From NCBI RefSeq assembly GCF_030408635.1, contig NZ_CP047198.1, positions 1,302,001 through 1,366,000 on the forward strand: a stretch of 64,000 bases of DNA, read 5' to 3'. The notes under the pieces are model-generated. The model worked only from the letters and a program-made list of their open reading frames with translations, did no database searches and was not told the origin of the DNA. This DNA comes from Corynebacterium coyleae (GTDB taxonomy: Bacteria > Actinomycetota > Actinomycetes > Mycobacteriales > Mycobacteriaceae). The translations under genes and the position numbers were made by a program. Below are positions 8,016 to 16,364 of this stretch, piece after piece. Within the stretch, counting starts at the first letter, position 1. Every line of letters begins with the position of its first letter.

Positions 8016-8750
8016 CTACCTCGGCATGTGGCGCCAGATTGGACGTGGAACCAAGCGCATAATCATGGCCAAAACGGCGAGGCGACGCGGAATCCACACT
8101 GTCGTACTCCGTCCCTTGGCCGCAGCGTCAACGACAGCATCAGCGACGACATCCGGCGTCACAGACATAATCGCAGGCTTCATCCCCTCAGTCATCGCGC
8201 CAATGACGAACCCGGGGCGCGCCAGTATCAGGTTCAGGCCTGTCCCATGGAGTTTGTCGGAGAGTCCTTGGCAAAACGCGTCGAGGCCTGCCTTCGTCGA
8301 TCCGTAGACGTAGTTGGCGCGACGTGCCCGCCAGCCCGCGATGGAAGAAAAGGCGAAGATCTCGCCGCGTGCCATTTCGTCGGCAAGGACGGTGAGCATG
8401 TTGACCTGTGCCACGTAGTCCACCGTGGCAATGCGAGCGGCCTCGCGTTCTTCGCGCTCTGCCAGTTCCTGATCGCCCAAAATGCCGAAGGCCACGATGG
8501 CGGACGTGACCTCCCCTGCCTCGCGGACGATGCGGCGATGTGAGTCGAGGTCGGTAGCGTCAAAATTAACGGCTCGGACAACAGTCGCTCCCGCTGCAAG
8601 CAAACGACGTTTCACGTCGTCGAGGCCATCGCTGCTACGCGCTGCGAGTACAACTTCACGACCACTGCAGATGCGCACAGCGATCTCGCCGCCGATGTCG
8701 CTGCGAGCACCGAGCAGGAGCACTGTTCCGGGGTTATCCACGCGCTGCAT
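8016..8750 (-). CDS. Short-chain dehydrogenase, DprE2-like
   Basis: A 244-aa SDR. The N-terminal dinucleotide site reads LLLGARSDIGGEIA, the catalytic Ser is in FAFSSIAG and Y-x3-K in YVYGSTKAG. Whole-length resemblance (GILGD, NYVYGSTKAGLDAF, LARPGFV, C-terminal RLVPRPIWRHMPR) is to DprE2, the reductase that with DprE1 makes decaprenyl-phospho-arabinose for the cell wall. No DprE1-type FAD oxidase is adjacent, so this may be a paralogue with another sugar or lipid substrate. The start overlaps the upstream peptidase gene by 17 bp. Confidence 0.8.
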   Translation of the reverse strand: MQRVDNPGTVLLLGARSDIGGEIAVRICSGREVVLAARSSDGLDDVKRRLLAAGATVVRAVNFDATDLDSHRRIVREAGEVTSAIVAFGILGDQELAEREEREAARIATVDYVAQVNMLTVLADEMARGEIFAFSSIAGWRARRANYVYGSTKAGLDAFCQGLSDKLHGTGLNLILARPGFVIGAMTEGMKPAIMSVTPDVVADAVVDAAAKGRSTTVWIPRRLAVLAMIMRLVPRPIWRHMPR

Positions 8751-9846
8751 CCAGGTCGCGACGAGTGGTGTTGAAGGTCTTCATGCCGGTAGCAGTCAGC
8801 GTCACGATGTCTTCGATGCGCATGCCCCACTCACCTGGCTTATAGATGCCAGGCTCGATGGAAAAGGCCATTCCCTCGCGCAAGATGACGTCGCTACCTG
8901 CGATGATGAACGGCTGCTCATGGCCCGACAATCCGATACCGTGTCCAAGACGGTGGGTAAACCACTCGCCGTAGCCGGCCTCCTCCAGTACGCCTCGTGC
9001 GACGGCGTCGAGTTCACCTGCGGTAATGCCGGGTCGGGCTGCGTCGCAGGCCGCCTGGAACGCGCGCTCCAGCGCGTCGTACGCCTCCAGGAAGTCTGGC
9101 TTCGCCTTGTTCCTGCCACCCACGACGTGAGTACGGGTGCAGTCCGATTGGTAGCCAGATGGCAGCGCACCGCCCAGGTCGACGACCACCGGGTCGCCCT
9201 CCTCGAGCACACGGTCTGAGAAGTCGTGGTGCGGGTTCGAGCCGTTGGGACCAGAACCGACGATGACGAACGCCACCGTTTCGTGCTCTTCGAGGATCAG
9301 CGCGTTCAGTTCTGCAGCGACCTCGCGTTCCGTACGGCCCGGCTGAAGCAGCTCCGCAGCACGTTCGTGCACACGGTCGATTGCCCTGCCTGCGGCCTCG
9401 AGTTGTTCAAGCTCTGCAGCGTCTTTCACCATGAACAATTCCGCGACCTCAGTCTCAGCCAGATCTGTACGTGGCAGCAGGGCCTGCAGTGCGAACACGT
9501 GGTCGGCGGTCAAAGAGGAGCCGAGACCGACCGGGCCATCCGGGAGCGAGTCAGCAACGAGACGGTACGGGTTCTCACCATCGCGCCAGCCAATCACCTC
9601 GACGTCGTCCGCGCCGTCGAGCCCCAACGAAAGCAGGTCTGTCATCGGTGCGACGACACGCGCGCCATCGGCGGAGATGACGAGGGCGGTGAGGCGTTCG
9701 TGGGAGGACGCCCAGGAGCCGGTGAGGTAGGCAAACTCTGCACCAGTCCCGATCACCAATCCGCTCAAGCCACGTTGCTTTACCAAGTCGGCAGCCATTT
9801 GTCGGCGCTTCGCATACACACTTGCATCAAACGTCATGCTGGCCAT
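8734..9846 (-). CDS. M24 family metallopeptidase (Xaa-Pro aminopeptidase-like)
   Basis: A 370-aa protein from ATG 9846. A second ATG at 9837 is possible. An N-terminal creatinase-like domain is followed by the pita-bread catalytic domain with the five metal ligands in order: two Asp (VVDLGG...QSDCTRT), His (HRLGHGIGL), Glu (SIEPGIY) and Glu (MRIEDIV). It removes N-terminal residues before proline in the cytoplasm. Position next to the helY/tat block parallels pepE (Rv2089c) in M. tuberculosis. The start faces the protease gene at 9870 with only 23 bp between, so both are probably leaderless. Confidence 0.9.
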   Translation of the reverse strand: MASMTFDASVYAKRRQMAADLVKQRGLSGLVIGTGAEFAYLTGSWASSHERLTALVISADGARVVAPMTDLLSLGLDGADDVEVIGWRDGENPYRLVADSLPDGPVGLGSSLTADHVFALQALLPRTDLAETEVAELFMVKDAAELEQLEAAGRAIDRVHERAAELLQPGRTEREVAAELNALILEEHETVAFVIVGSGPNGSNPHHDFSDRVLEEGDPVVVDLGGALPSGYQSDCTRTHVVGGRNKAKPDFLEAYDALERAFQAACDAARPGITAGELDAVARGVLEEAGYGEWFTHRLGHGIGLSGHEQPFIIAGSDVILREGMAFSIEPGIYKPGEWGMRIEDIVTLTATGMKTFNTTRRDLDAARG

Positions 9847-9869
9847 GGTAGATCGATACCATCGCTGCT

Positions 9870-10421
9870 GTGTCTGAATCCCTCGCACGATCAATCGCCC
9901 GCATCAGTATGCCTGGACGTAGTTACTGTTCAGGCGCGCTGATCACGCCCGATACGGTGCTCACGTGTGCGCATTTCTTTCGCGGTGTGGATGAATCGAA
10001 GGTGCGTGTGCGTATCGACGACACCACGTACCGCCTCAAATCCGCCGCACCGATTCCCGGTACTGATATTGCATTGGCAAGGCTCACCGAACGCTCATCG
10101 GCTCCGCTGCTTGCGATTGGGGCTCCTCCGAAGATTGGCGCATCGACGCTGACGGTTGGCTTCGGCGGACGTGCGAAAACTCCTCAGGGAAAGCCAGGTC
10201 TCTACCTGGGCAAGTTGCCGTTTTCTGCGTCACGGTCGTTTGCCACGCGTATCCGCCCCGCGGGCTTGGTCTACGCCTCTCCCCCGGCGATCAAAGGAGA
10301 CTCTGGCGGGCCGGTCTTTGCACACGGCAAGGTGTTCGCAGTGCAGTCGCTCATCATGGATCCGATGAACCGAAACCTGCGCATCGCCACCGTGTCGCTA
10401 TTGCCCGCTAGTTACCGATAG
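9870..10421 (+). CDS. Small trypsin-like serine protease without signal peptide
   Basis: A 183-aa S1-type protease. The triad is visible: H35 (LTCAHFF), D66 (GTDIALARL) and S145 (KGDSGGPVF). The N-terminus MSESLARSIARISMPGRS has no signal peptide or membrane helix, so it should stay in the cytoplasm or leave by an unknown route. It starts at a GTG without Shine-Dalgarno, 23 bp from the divergent M24 peptidase, which suggests a leaderless mRNA. Its last 14 bp overlap the 3' end of helY. Only one Cys pair (C20, C33) is near the active His. The substrate is unknown. Confidence 0.85.
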   Translation: MSESLARSIARISMPGRSYCSGALITPDTVLTCAHFFRGVDESKVRVRIDDTTYRLKSAAPIPGTDIALARLTERSSAPLLAIGAPPKIGASTLTVGFGGRAKTPQGKPGLYLGKLPFSASRSFATRIRPAGLVYASPPAIKGDSGGPVFAHGKVFAVQSLIMDPMNRNLRIATVSLLPASYR

Positions 10422-13170
10422 CCACCACACCGCGGCGGATCGCGTCGACTGCACGGTTGGCGTTATCACGAATCTGGTCAGAGTAGCCGGTCTTCTTAAT
10501 CTGCTCGAGCAGGTCGATGACTTGGCGGCACCAGCGCACGAAGTCGCCAGGTGTCAGTTCTGCGCCGGATTCTGCCGCAGCTGCGAGGGCGTAACCCAAG
10601 GGGGCACCCGCGGTCCACTGATGCATGGATAGGCTAAACCCGGCATCCGGAAGGCGTGTTGCGGGAAGATTATGGCGTTGCTCATCAGACACCAGTTCGC
10701 CGTAGATGCGCATGGTGTCGTTCATCGCATCAGCCATCGCGTCGGTTGCCGCCTCCGGCGAACCCTGGGTCGCACGACGGTTTTCGAACACCACCATGGA
10801 TGCGACACCGGCGAGTTCCGCTGGATCTAGCTCGTCCCAGATGCCGCGCTTGAGACACTGTGCGACCAGAAGGTCTGAGACGTTGTGAATACGCGATAGA
10901 CGCTCGCCCTCGTCGGTGACGTTGGGTTCGCCGTCGACTAGTTCGACGTAGTCCATCTCCGTGAGCAGCCCGATGATGCGCTCAAAGGTTCGGCCAAGCG
11001 AGTCGGTCGAGGTATCCACACGACGCTCAAGTGAGGCGAGTTTGCGCTCGTCGCGCACGATGTCTTCGGCTGTTCTGGCAAGAAGTTCGCGGTCGTGCGT
11101 TGGCCAATGATGCACCGGGTGATCACGAATAGCCTTCTGCAGCGCAAGCACCTGCTTGTTCGGACGGGTCCGCGCCTTCTCACGCAAACGTTTGGGTGCA
11201 TTGAAATGGCCGCGGTGCAGCATGTCCGCGACCTTGCGGGCGTGCTTTCGTGGCTGTTGCTGCATATGACGAGGCACCTTGATGCGGCCGACGACCATGG
11301 GCGGGTTGCGGAACGAGGCAGCATCAATACGTGCCGACCATCCGCGCTCCGTTGTCACCCAGGGACGTGGGTCGTGCTGCTTCGCCGCAGGCTGCACGAC
11401 AGCGGCCAGTTCCGGCTTGCGCTTACCCGGCAGTGCGATCACCTCGCCTACTTGGAGGCGAGCGAGAATCTTGACGGTCTCCGTGTGGCGGTTCTCAATC
11501 GCTTCGCGGCGCGCTTTCTTCTCCGCATCGTTGAGGTCTCGACGCAACCTCGAGTACTCCACAAGCTCTGCAGCCGGGTCTTCGGACGGCGGCGCGAACG
11601 CGGAGATGTCGCGCTCCAACTTCTCACGAAGGATCCGGACCTTGGTTTGCAGACGCTCAATGTCGCGGACCTCGCCCACCACGGAGCGGTCGGTCTGGAA
11701 CTGGGCAAAAGACTGCTCGATCAGTCGGATCGAATCATCGAAGCCATTCATGGCCAGCATGTTGATCGCCATGTTGTAGCCAGGCTGAAACTGCGAGATA
11801 AGCGGGTATGTGCGAGTGGAGGCCAACCCGGCAACCGCATGGGGGTCCAGCGCCGGTGCCCACTGCACGACGGCGTTGCCGATGTGGTCGATGCCGCGGC
11901 GCCCCGCACGCCCGGTCAGCTGCGTGTACTGGCCAGGAGTCAAATCGACATGGGCCTCGCCATTGAACTTGACCATCTTCTCCAGCACCACAGTTCGCGC
12001 CGGCATGTTGATACCCAGCGCGAGGGTTTCGGTGGCGAAGACCACCTTGACCAAACCGCGTACAAAGAGCTGCTCAACGATGTGCTTGAACGCTGGCAGC
12101 AGACCTGCGTGGTGGGAGGCAAAGCCACGCATCCAAGCGGTGCGCAACTGTTTGAAGTTGAGCACTTCAAGGTCTTCGCCGGGAATGCCTTCCACGCCGT
12201 CGTCGATAATCTGCTCGATTTCGGAGCGCTCCTCCGGAGTCGTCAGTTCCTTGCGGGAACGCAGGCACTGGAACAGTGCGCCGTCGCAGCCGGCGCGGGA
12301 AAAGATGAACACGATCGCGGGCAGCATGTCCTGGCCCTGCAGGACGGAGACGACCTCCGGGCGCCCTACTGGACGCACTTTGTCCTGGCCGCGGGTACGG
12401 CCGCTGCGAGAGCGCGAACGGAAGCCACGGCCTTCTTCGAAGTCGCGGCGACCCTCATTGGAATGGCCGGACTCGATGCGCTCAATGGCGTGCTCGAGGG
12501 AGCGGTTGACTCGCCCGTCGGTGCCGGGTTCGAACAGCGGGAACATCTTGCGCCCCACCATCATGTACTGGCTCAGCGGGATCGGGCGGTGCTCAGAGAC
12601 GATCACCTCTGTATCGCCACGGACGGTAGACAGCCATTCGCCGAACTCCTCGGAGTTTGACACCGTAGCTGAAAGACCAATGAGGCTGACCGAGTCGCTC
12701 AAGTTGAGGATGATCTCCTCCCACACGGCACCACGGTCCCGATCTGCCAGAAAGTGGATCTCATCCATCACCACATGGGTCAGGCGATCCAACTGTGGTG
12801 ACTCGGCGTAGAGCATGTTACGAAGCACCTCAGTGGTCATGACGACGATCTCAGCCGAGCCGTTGATGCTGGTGTCCCCGGTGAGCAGACCGACAGCCTC
12901 TTCGCCATGCTCGGCAACGAGGTCGTTGTACTTCTGGTTGCTCAGCGCCTTGATCGGCGTGGTGTAGAAACACTTCGTCCCACGGTGCAGGGCGAGGGAC
13001 ACGGCGAACTCGCCAACAATGGTTTTGCCCGAGCCGGTTGGCGCGCAAACCAGCACGCCACGATCTTCCTCGACGGCTTTGCAGGCCTCAATCTGGAAGT
13101 CGTCGAGATCGAAAGGCTTCGCTGCGGCGAATTCCTGCAGAAACGGCGTGGAGTTCTCGGGGGAAAGCAT
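10408..13170 (-). CDS. helY: DEAD/DEAH-box RNA helicase HelY (Ski2/Mtr4-like)
   Basis: A 920-aa superfamily 2 helicase. Motif I CAPTGSGKT (residues 42-50), Ia TTPIKALSNQKY, II DEIH (136-139), III LSATV (166-170) and VI QLTGRAGRRG are all present, followed by a long helical C-terminal region as in the Ski2/Mtr4/Dob1 group. Such enzymes unwind RNA 3'-5', probably in RNA processing or decay. It lies directly downstream of tatC, as in mycobacteria (Rv2092c). Its 3' end overlaps the small protease gene by 14 bp on the other strand. Confidence 0.93.
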   Translation of the reverse strand: MLSPENSTPFLQEFAAAKPFDLDDFQIEACKAVEEDRGVLVCAPTGSGKTIVGEFAVSLALHRGTKCFYTTPIKALSNQKYNDLVAEHGEEAVGLLTGDTSINGSAEIVVMTTEVLRNMLYAESPQLDRLTHVVMDEIHFLADRDRGAVWEEIILNLSDSVSLIGLSATVSNSEEFGEWLSTVRGDTEVIVSEHRPIPLSQYMMVGRKMFPLFEPGTDGRVNRSLEHAIERIESGHSNEGRRDFEEGRGFRSRSRSGRTRGQDKVRPVGRPEVVSVLQGQDMLPAIVFIFSRAGCDGALFQCLRSRKELTTPEERSEIEQIIDDGVEGIPGEDLEVLNFKQLRTAWMRGFASHHAGLLPAFKHIVEQLFVRGLVKVVFATETLALGINMPARTVVLEKMVKFNGEAHVDLTPGQYTQLTGRAGRRGIDHIGNAVVQWAPALDPHAVAGLASTRTYPLISQFQPGYNMAINMLAMNGFDDSIRLIEQSFAQFQTDRSVVGEVRDIERLQTKVRILREKLERDISAFAPPSEDPAAELVEYSRLRRDLNDAEKKARREAIENRHTETVKILARLQVGEVIALPGKRKPELAAVVQPAAKQHDPRPWVTTERGWSARIDAASFRNPPMVVGRIKVPRHMQQQPRKHARKVADMLHRGHFNAPKRLREKARTRPNKQVLALQKAIRDHPVHHWPTHDRELLARTAEDIVRDERKLASLERRVDTSTDSLGRTFERIIGLLTEMDYVELVDGEPNVTDEGERLSRIHNVSDLLVAQCLKRGIWDELDPAELAGVASMVVFENRRATQGSPEAATDAMADAMNDTMRIYGELVSDEQRHNLPATRLPDAGFSLSMHQWTAGAPLGYALAAAAESGAELTPGDFVRWCRQVIDLLEQIKKTGYSDQIRDNANRAVDAIRRGVVAIGN

Positions 13171-13175
13171 GCCCC

Positions 13176-14201
13176 CTACAGTACGTCCCCAAAGTCAATG
13201 TCGTTTTCGAAGCCTCGCTTCTGCGAGGTGCTCGACTTTGTCGCCGGGGCACGGTGTACCGGTTGTGGGCGCTCGATTGGTGCAGCCCTAATGCTTGTCG
13301 ACGAGCCAATCGGGCTCGCAGACCCAACCGGAGTCGGAGCGTCGATCGGGCCGGAACCCTGCTCGTCGTCAAGATCCATCCAGTCTGGACGCTCACGCTT
13401 GCGCTTGCGGTCGTTGAAACGGCAGAACTGGAACGCGAGCTCGACCAAAAACGTTATAGAAAGACCAAGGATCGTCATGGAAAATGGATCCTGTGTCGGA
13501 GTCATGACGGCCGCGAAGATGAAGATCAACACGATGATGAAGCGACGCTTGTCCTTCACATGTTCGTAGCGCAACACTCCGACGAGGTTGAGCATGATGA
13601 TGATCAGCGGCACCTCGAAGCTCACGCCGAAGATCACGATGAGAGACAGCAGGAAGTTGTAGTAGTCTCCACCAGACAGTGCAGCGATCTGAAACTCAGA
13701 TCCAATTGACATCAAGATCAGAAATCCCTGGTCAAGGATGAAATAGGCCAGAGTTGCGCCGCTTACAAAAAGAATCACTGCAATAGTTACGAAGACAAAC
13801 GTATAGCGGCGTTCGTTCTTTAGCAGTCCTGGCGTAATAAACTTCCAAATTTGGGATAGCCACACCGGAGATGCCAGTACCAGACCGGCGAGAGCACCAA
13901 TCTTCAGTCGCAGCATGAACATCTCTAGTGGTCTTGTTGCCAAAAGACGGCACTCACCGTCTCCGGTAAAATCTGCTCGAAGTTCATCAGGCAAACTGCA
14001 ATATGGGCCACGAATGATTTCGCCCAGCGGCATCAAGCGCCAAGGCGCATATTGATACCAAATGAAGCCGACAATCGTCCCGACGAGAATAGCGGCTAGG
14101 GAGACAAGCACCCGCCGACGAAGTTCCTGGAGGTGCTCGACCAGCGACATCTCGCCGGTAGGATTCTTCCTCCGATTAGTCACTTTTGCCTTCATTGCCA
14201 C
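13176..14201 (-). CDS. tatC: Sec-independent protein translocase TatC
   Basis: A 341-aa protein with six transmembrane helices. The conserved N-terminal MSLVEHLQELRRRVL binds the twin-arginine signal. PLEMFMLRLKIG and PVWLSQIWKFITPGLLKNERR are also typical. The last ~90 residues after the sixth helix are a polar tail (acidic DLDDEQGSG, then Ser/Pro-rich), common in actinobacterial TatC. Together with TatA it exports folded proteins with RR signal peptides. It ends 5 bp before helY and starts directly after the tatA stop. Confidence 0.96.
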   Translation of the reverse strand: MAMKAKVTNRRKNPTGEMSLVEHLQELRRRVLVSLAAILVGTIVGFIWYQYAPWRLMPLGEIIRGPYCSLPDELRADFTGDGECRLLATRPLEMFMLRLKIGALAGLVLASPVWLSQIWKFITPGLLKNERRYTFVFVTIAVILFVSGATLAYFILDQGFLILMSIGSEFQIAALSGGDYYNFLLSLIVIFGVSFEVPLIIIMLNLVGVLRYEHVKDKRRFIIVLIFIFAAVMTPTQDPFSMTILGLSITFLVELAFQFCRFNDRKRKRERPDWMDLDDEQGSGPIDAPTPVGSASPIGSSTSIRAAPIERPQPVHRAPATKSSTSQKRGFENDIDFGDVL

Positions 14202-14468
14202 TTAGGAGCGCGGCTGGTTCTCCGGGCGCTCCCAGAAATCGGCGTCCTGCGCGGCGCTGCGGGTCTCTTGGGCAGCCGCGGATTCAATCTCGTGCTGTTG
14301 CTTCGGCTGTTCGCCAGCCTCGTCGTTTTGCATCTCCTTGACTTCAGACTTAAAGATACGGGCGGAGCGACCCATGGAGCGTGCGAGATCCGGCAGCTTG
14401 TTTGCACCAAACAAAAGCAAGATTACGAAAAGAATAAGGAGTAGTTCTGCTCCACTCGGCAAAGTCAT
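14202..14468 (-). CDS. tatA: Twin-arginine translocase pore subunit TatA
   Basis: An 88-aa protein. One N-terminal membrane helix (residues 8-20) is followed by the FGANKLPDLARSMGRSARIFKSEVKEM amphipathic helix, the TatA/TatE signature, and then a polar Glu/Gln-rich tail. It forms the variable-size pore recruited by TatC. It lies between pafC and tatC, as in mycobacteria. Confidence 0.95.
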   Translation of the reverse strand: MTLPSGAELLLILFVILLLFGANKLPDLARSMGRSARIFKSEVKEMQNDEAGEQPKQQHEIESAAAQETRSAAQDADFWERPENQPRS

Positions 14469-14502
14469 TGCGTTCCTTTCAACAACAGACGTGTAAGGGC
14501 TC

Positions 14503-15435
14503 TTAGTCTAACGCCTCGAGCGCAGAATTCACGCGCGCCTCGAGTTCAGCAGCCAGCTTCGCTGGCTCTTGGATGCGTACGCGGTCGGCTTGACCTAGGC
14601 AGAACCTGATCAACCAGTCGCCACTGCCGTAGTGCATGGCGGCCGAAATCCACCCCGTTTCGGAGTCAATTACGTCACTTTCGATATCGATGTCCCAGTA
14701 GTCCGCGAGCCACGTCGCGTCCGGATGGATCAGCAGTTGCGCCTTTGCCTGCTGGGCCATCCCGAAAGGATCGGCGCTGTCGAAGTCGGTGTCCGTGGCG
14801 GTGGACGGCTCGTCGAGAAGTACCGCTTCCCGGATACGGTCAAGCCTGAACGTCTTTATATCCCCGGCATCTGCTGCTCGGAGGTAGGTGTTGCCGTCCT
14901 CGTGGAAGAGGCTCGCAGGCTCAATTGTGCGCTTACTCGTCGTGTCTGAGGTTGCCGAGTAATACGTCACCTCAAGTTGCTGCTTGGCAGAGAGTGCCTC
15001 GGCGACCGTAGACGCAATACTCGACGTCGTGGGGTGCTCCGCATCGCCAATGCCGCTGGCGGTTGTCGCGGTACGGATCTTGTCGGCTGCGGAGCGGACC
15101 GCGCGGGCATCCACAAGCCCAGGCATTGTCTCTAACGAGTCGAGCAGCACCAGCAGCGCACTTGCTTCGACTGGGGTAAGGCGAAGCGGCTTGGTCAAGC
15201 CTTGATCGTCGATGATCCGCACGCCCTTCCAGGAATGCTCCAGCTCGATCATCTCCCCCGGGCCAGTGCCAACGCCCGACATGTACAGCAAGTCCAGATC
15301 ATCGCGCACCTGCTGCGGATCTGCGCCGAGGTCGCGCGCGATCTCCATTACCGTCAGGTCCGCGTGGTTGGATGCGTAAGCAACCAGGTTGAGCAAACGC
15401 ACCACGCGCTCTTGTCGCTGCAGATCAGTACTCAT
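14503..15435 (-). CDS. pafC: WYL-domain transcriptional activator PafC
   Basis: A 310-aa protein from ATG 15435 (MSTDLQRQERVVRLLNLV). It has an N-terminal winged helix-turn-helix and a central WYL-type domain, here with a variant motif (SLFHEDGNTYLRAAD). PafB and PafC form the heterodimeric activator of the LexA-independent DNA-damage response in actinobacteria, so the name paf reflects position next to pafA rather than a role in pupylation. The start overlaps the pafB stop by 4 bp (ATGA), indicating coupled translation. Confidence 0.92.
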   Translation of the reverse strand: MSTDLQRQERVVRLLNLVAYASNHADLTVMEIARDLGADPQQVRDDLDLLYMSGVGTGPGEMIELEHSWKGVRIIDDQGLTKPLRLTPVEASALLVLLDSLETMPGLVDARAVRSAADKIRTATTASGIGDAEHPTTSSIASTVAEALSAKQQLEVTYYSATSDTTSKRTIEPASLFHEDGNTYLRAADAGDIKTFRLDRIREAVLLDEPSTATDTDFDSADPFGMAQQAKAQLLIHPDATWLADYWDIDIESDVIDSETGWISAAMHYGSGDWLIRFCLGQADRVRIQEPAKLAAELEARVNSALEALD

Positions 15436-16361
15436 CGGCGTTCCTCTCCCGCTGCTGTACGCAAAAGCTTGACGACGTCCTCCCGCACCCCAGCTGGCTC
15501 CACCGCGACAACGTTGCCCGCAATGCTGGCAATTGCGCGCACAACCCAATCGCGGTCGACGGAGGTGAGCGTGATGGTGTCGGCAATACGCTTGCCCCGC
15601 AAGGCGAGTTCTTCACCAGCGCCATCGGTAACGGTGACGGTGGCATCAACCAGGTCGCCTCGCAACGATGCCTCCACAATGCTTTGGAGATCGCTTTCCT
15701 GCTCGTGGAACGGCTCTGACGTGTTGACGCGTTTCACCTGGGAAATTTTCTTCACGCGGAAGACACGCTCGGCGCCGCGGTCGATGTCGTAGCCGACGAA
15801 GTAGGCGCGGTTGTTCAGCGACACCACGCCCCACGGGTCCACTACGCGACGCTCAGGATCCTTGCCTGGTGCGCGGACGAAGTCGAAGGACATGCGCTGC
15901 TTGTTGCGCACACACGCAACGATGGCGCGCAACGTCTCTGGGCGGAGTTGGAAGATATCGTTGGACACCGACACCAACGTCGGAGCATCCAGGTTCCGCG
16001 TCGCACCGGACGCGGCGAGCTTCGTCCATCCCGAACGCGCGAAACTGCCAAGCGAGCCTGGCTGGGAAAGATCAACTGCTAGCCCGACGACGGATGCTTC
16101 CTCGGCGGTGAGATCCACCGGCGGAAGTTCGTAGAGGTCTTTATCAACCCACACTTCCCCGTCTACAAAGTGGGCGGGAACCCAGAGTCGGCGCAGTTCT
16201 GCGACGTCACGGCGGATGAGATGACCTGCAGCGTCACGGCTGCGACCCCCGTAACCGTCGACGTGGCGCTGCACCCACGCGACGTCCCGCTTTTCGGGTG
16301 AGTTGAGCAGTGCAAAGGTGAGGCCGACCTGGCGGATGATCATGTCGGAATCGTCGGCCAT
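15432..16361 (-). CDS. pafB: WYL-domain transcriptional activator PafB
   Basis: A 309-aa protein with an N-terminal HTH (QVGLTFALLNSPEKRDVAWVQRHVDGY) and a WYL domain around VDPWGVVSLNNRAYFVGYDIDRGAERVFRVKKI. It is the partner of PafC in the mitomycin-C-type DNA-damage response. It begins 3 bp after the pafA stop, so pafA, pafB, pafC and perhaps tatA-tatC-helY are one long minus-strand unit. Confidence 0.93.
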   Translation of the reverse strand: MADDSDMIIRQVGLTFALLNSPEKRDVAWVQRHVDGYGGRSRDAAGHLIRRDVAELRRLWVPAHFVDGEVWVDKDLYELPPVDLTAEEASVVGLAVDLSQPGSLGSFARSGWTKLAASGATRNLDAPTLVSVSNDIFQLRPETLRAIVACVRNKQRMSFDFVRAPGKDPERRVVDPWGVVSLNNRAYFVGYDIDRGAERVFRVKKISQVKRVNTSEPFHEQESDLQSIVEASLRGDLVDATVTVTDGAGEELALRGKRIADTITLTSVDRDWVVRAIASIAGNVVAVEPAGVREDVVKLLRTAAGEERR

Positions 16362-16364
16362 GCG

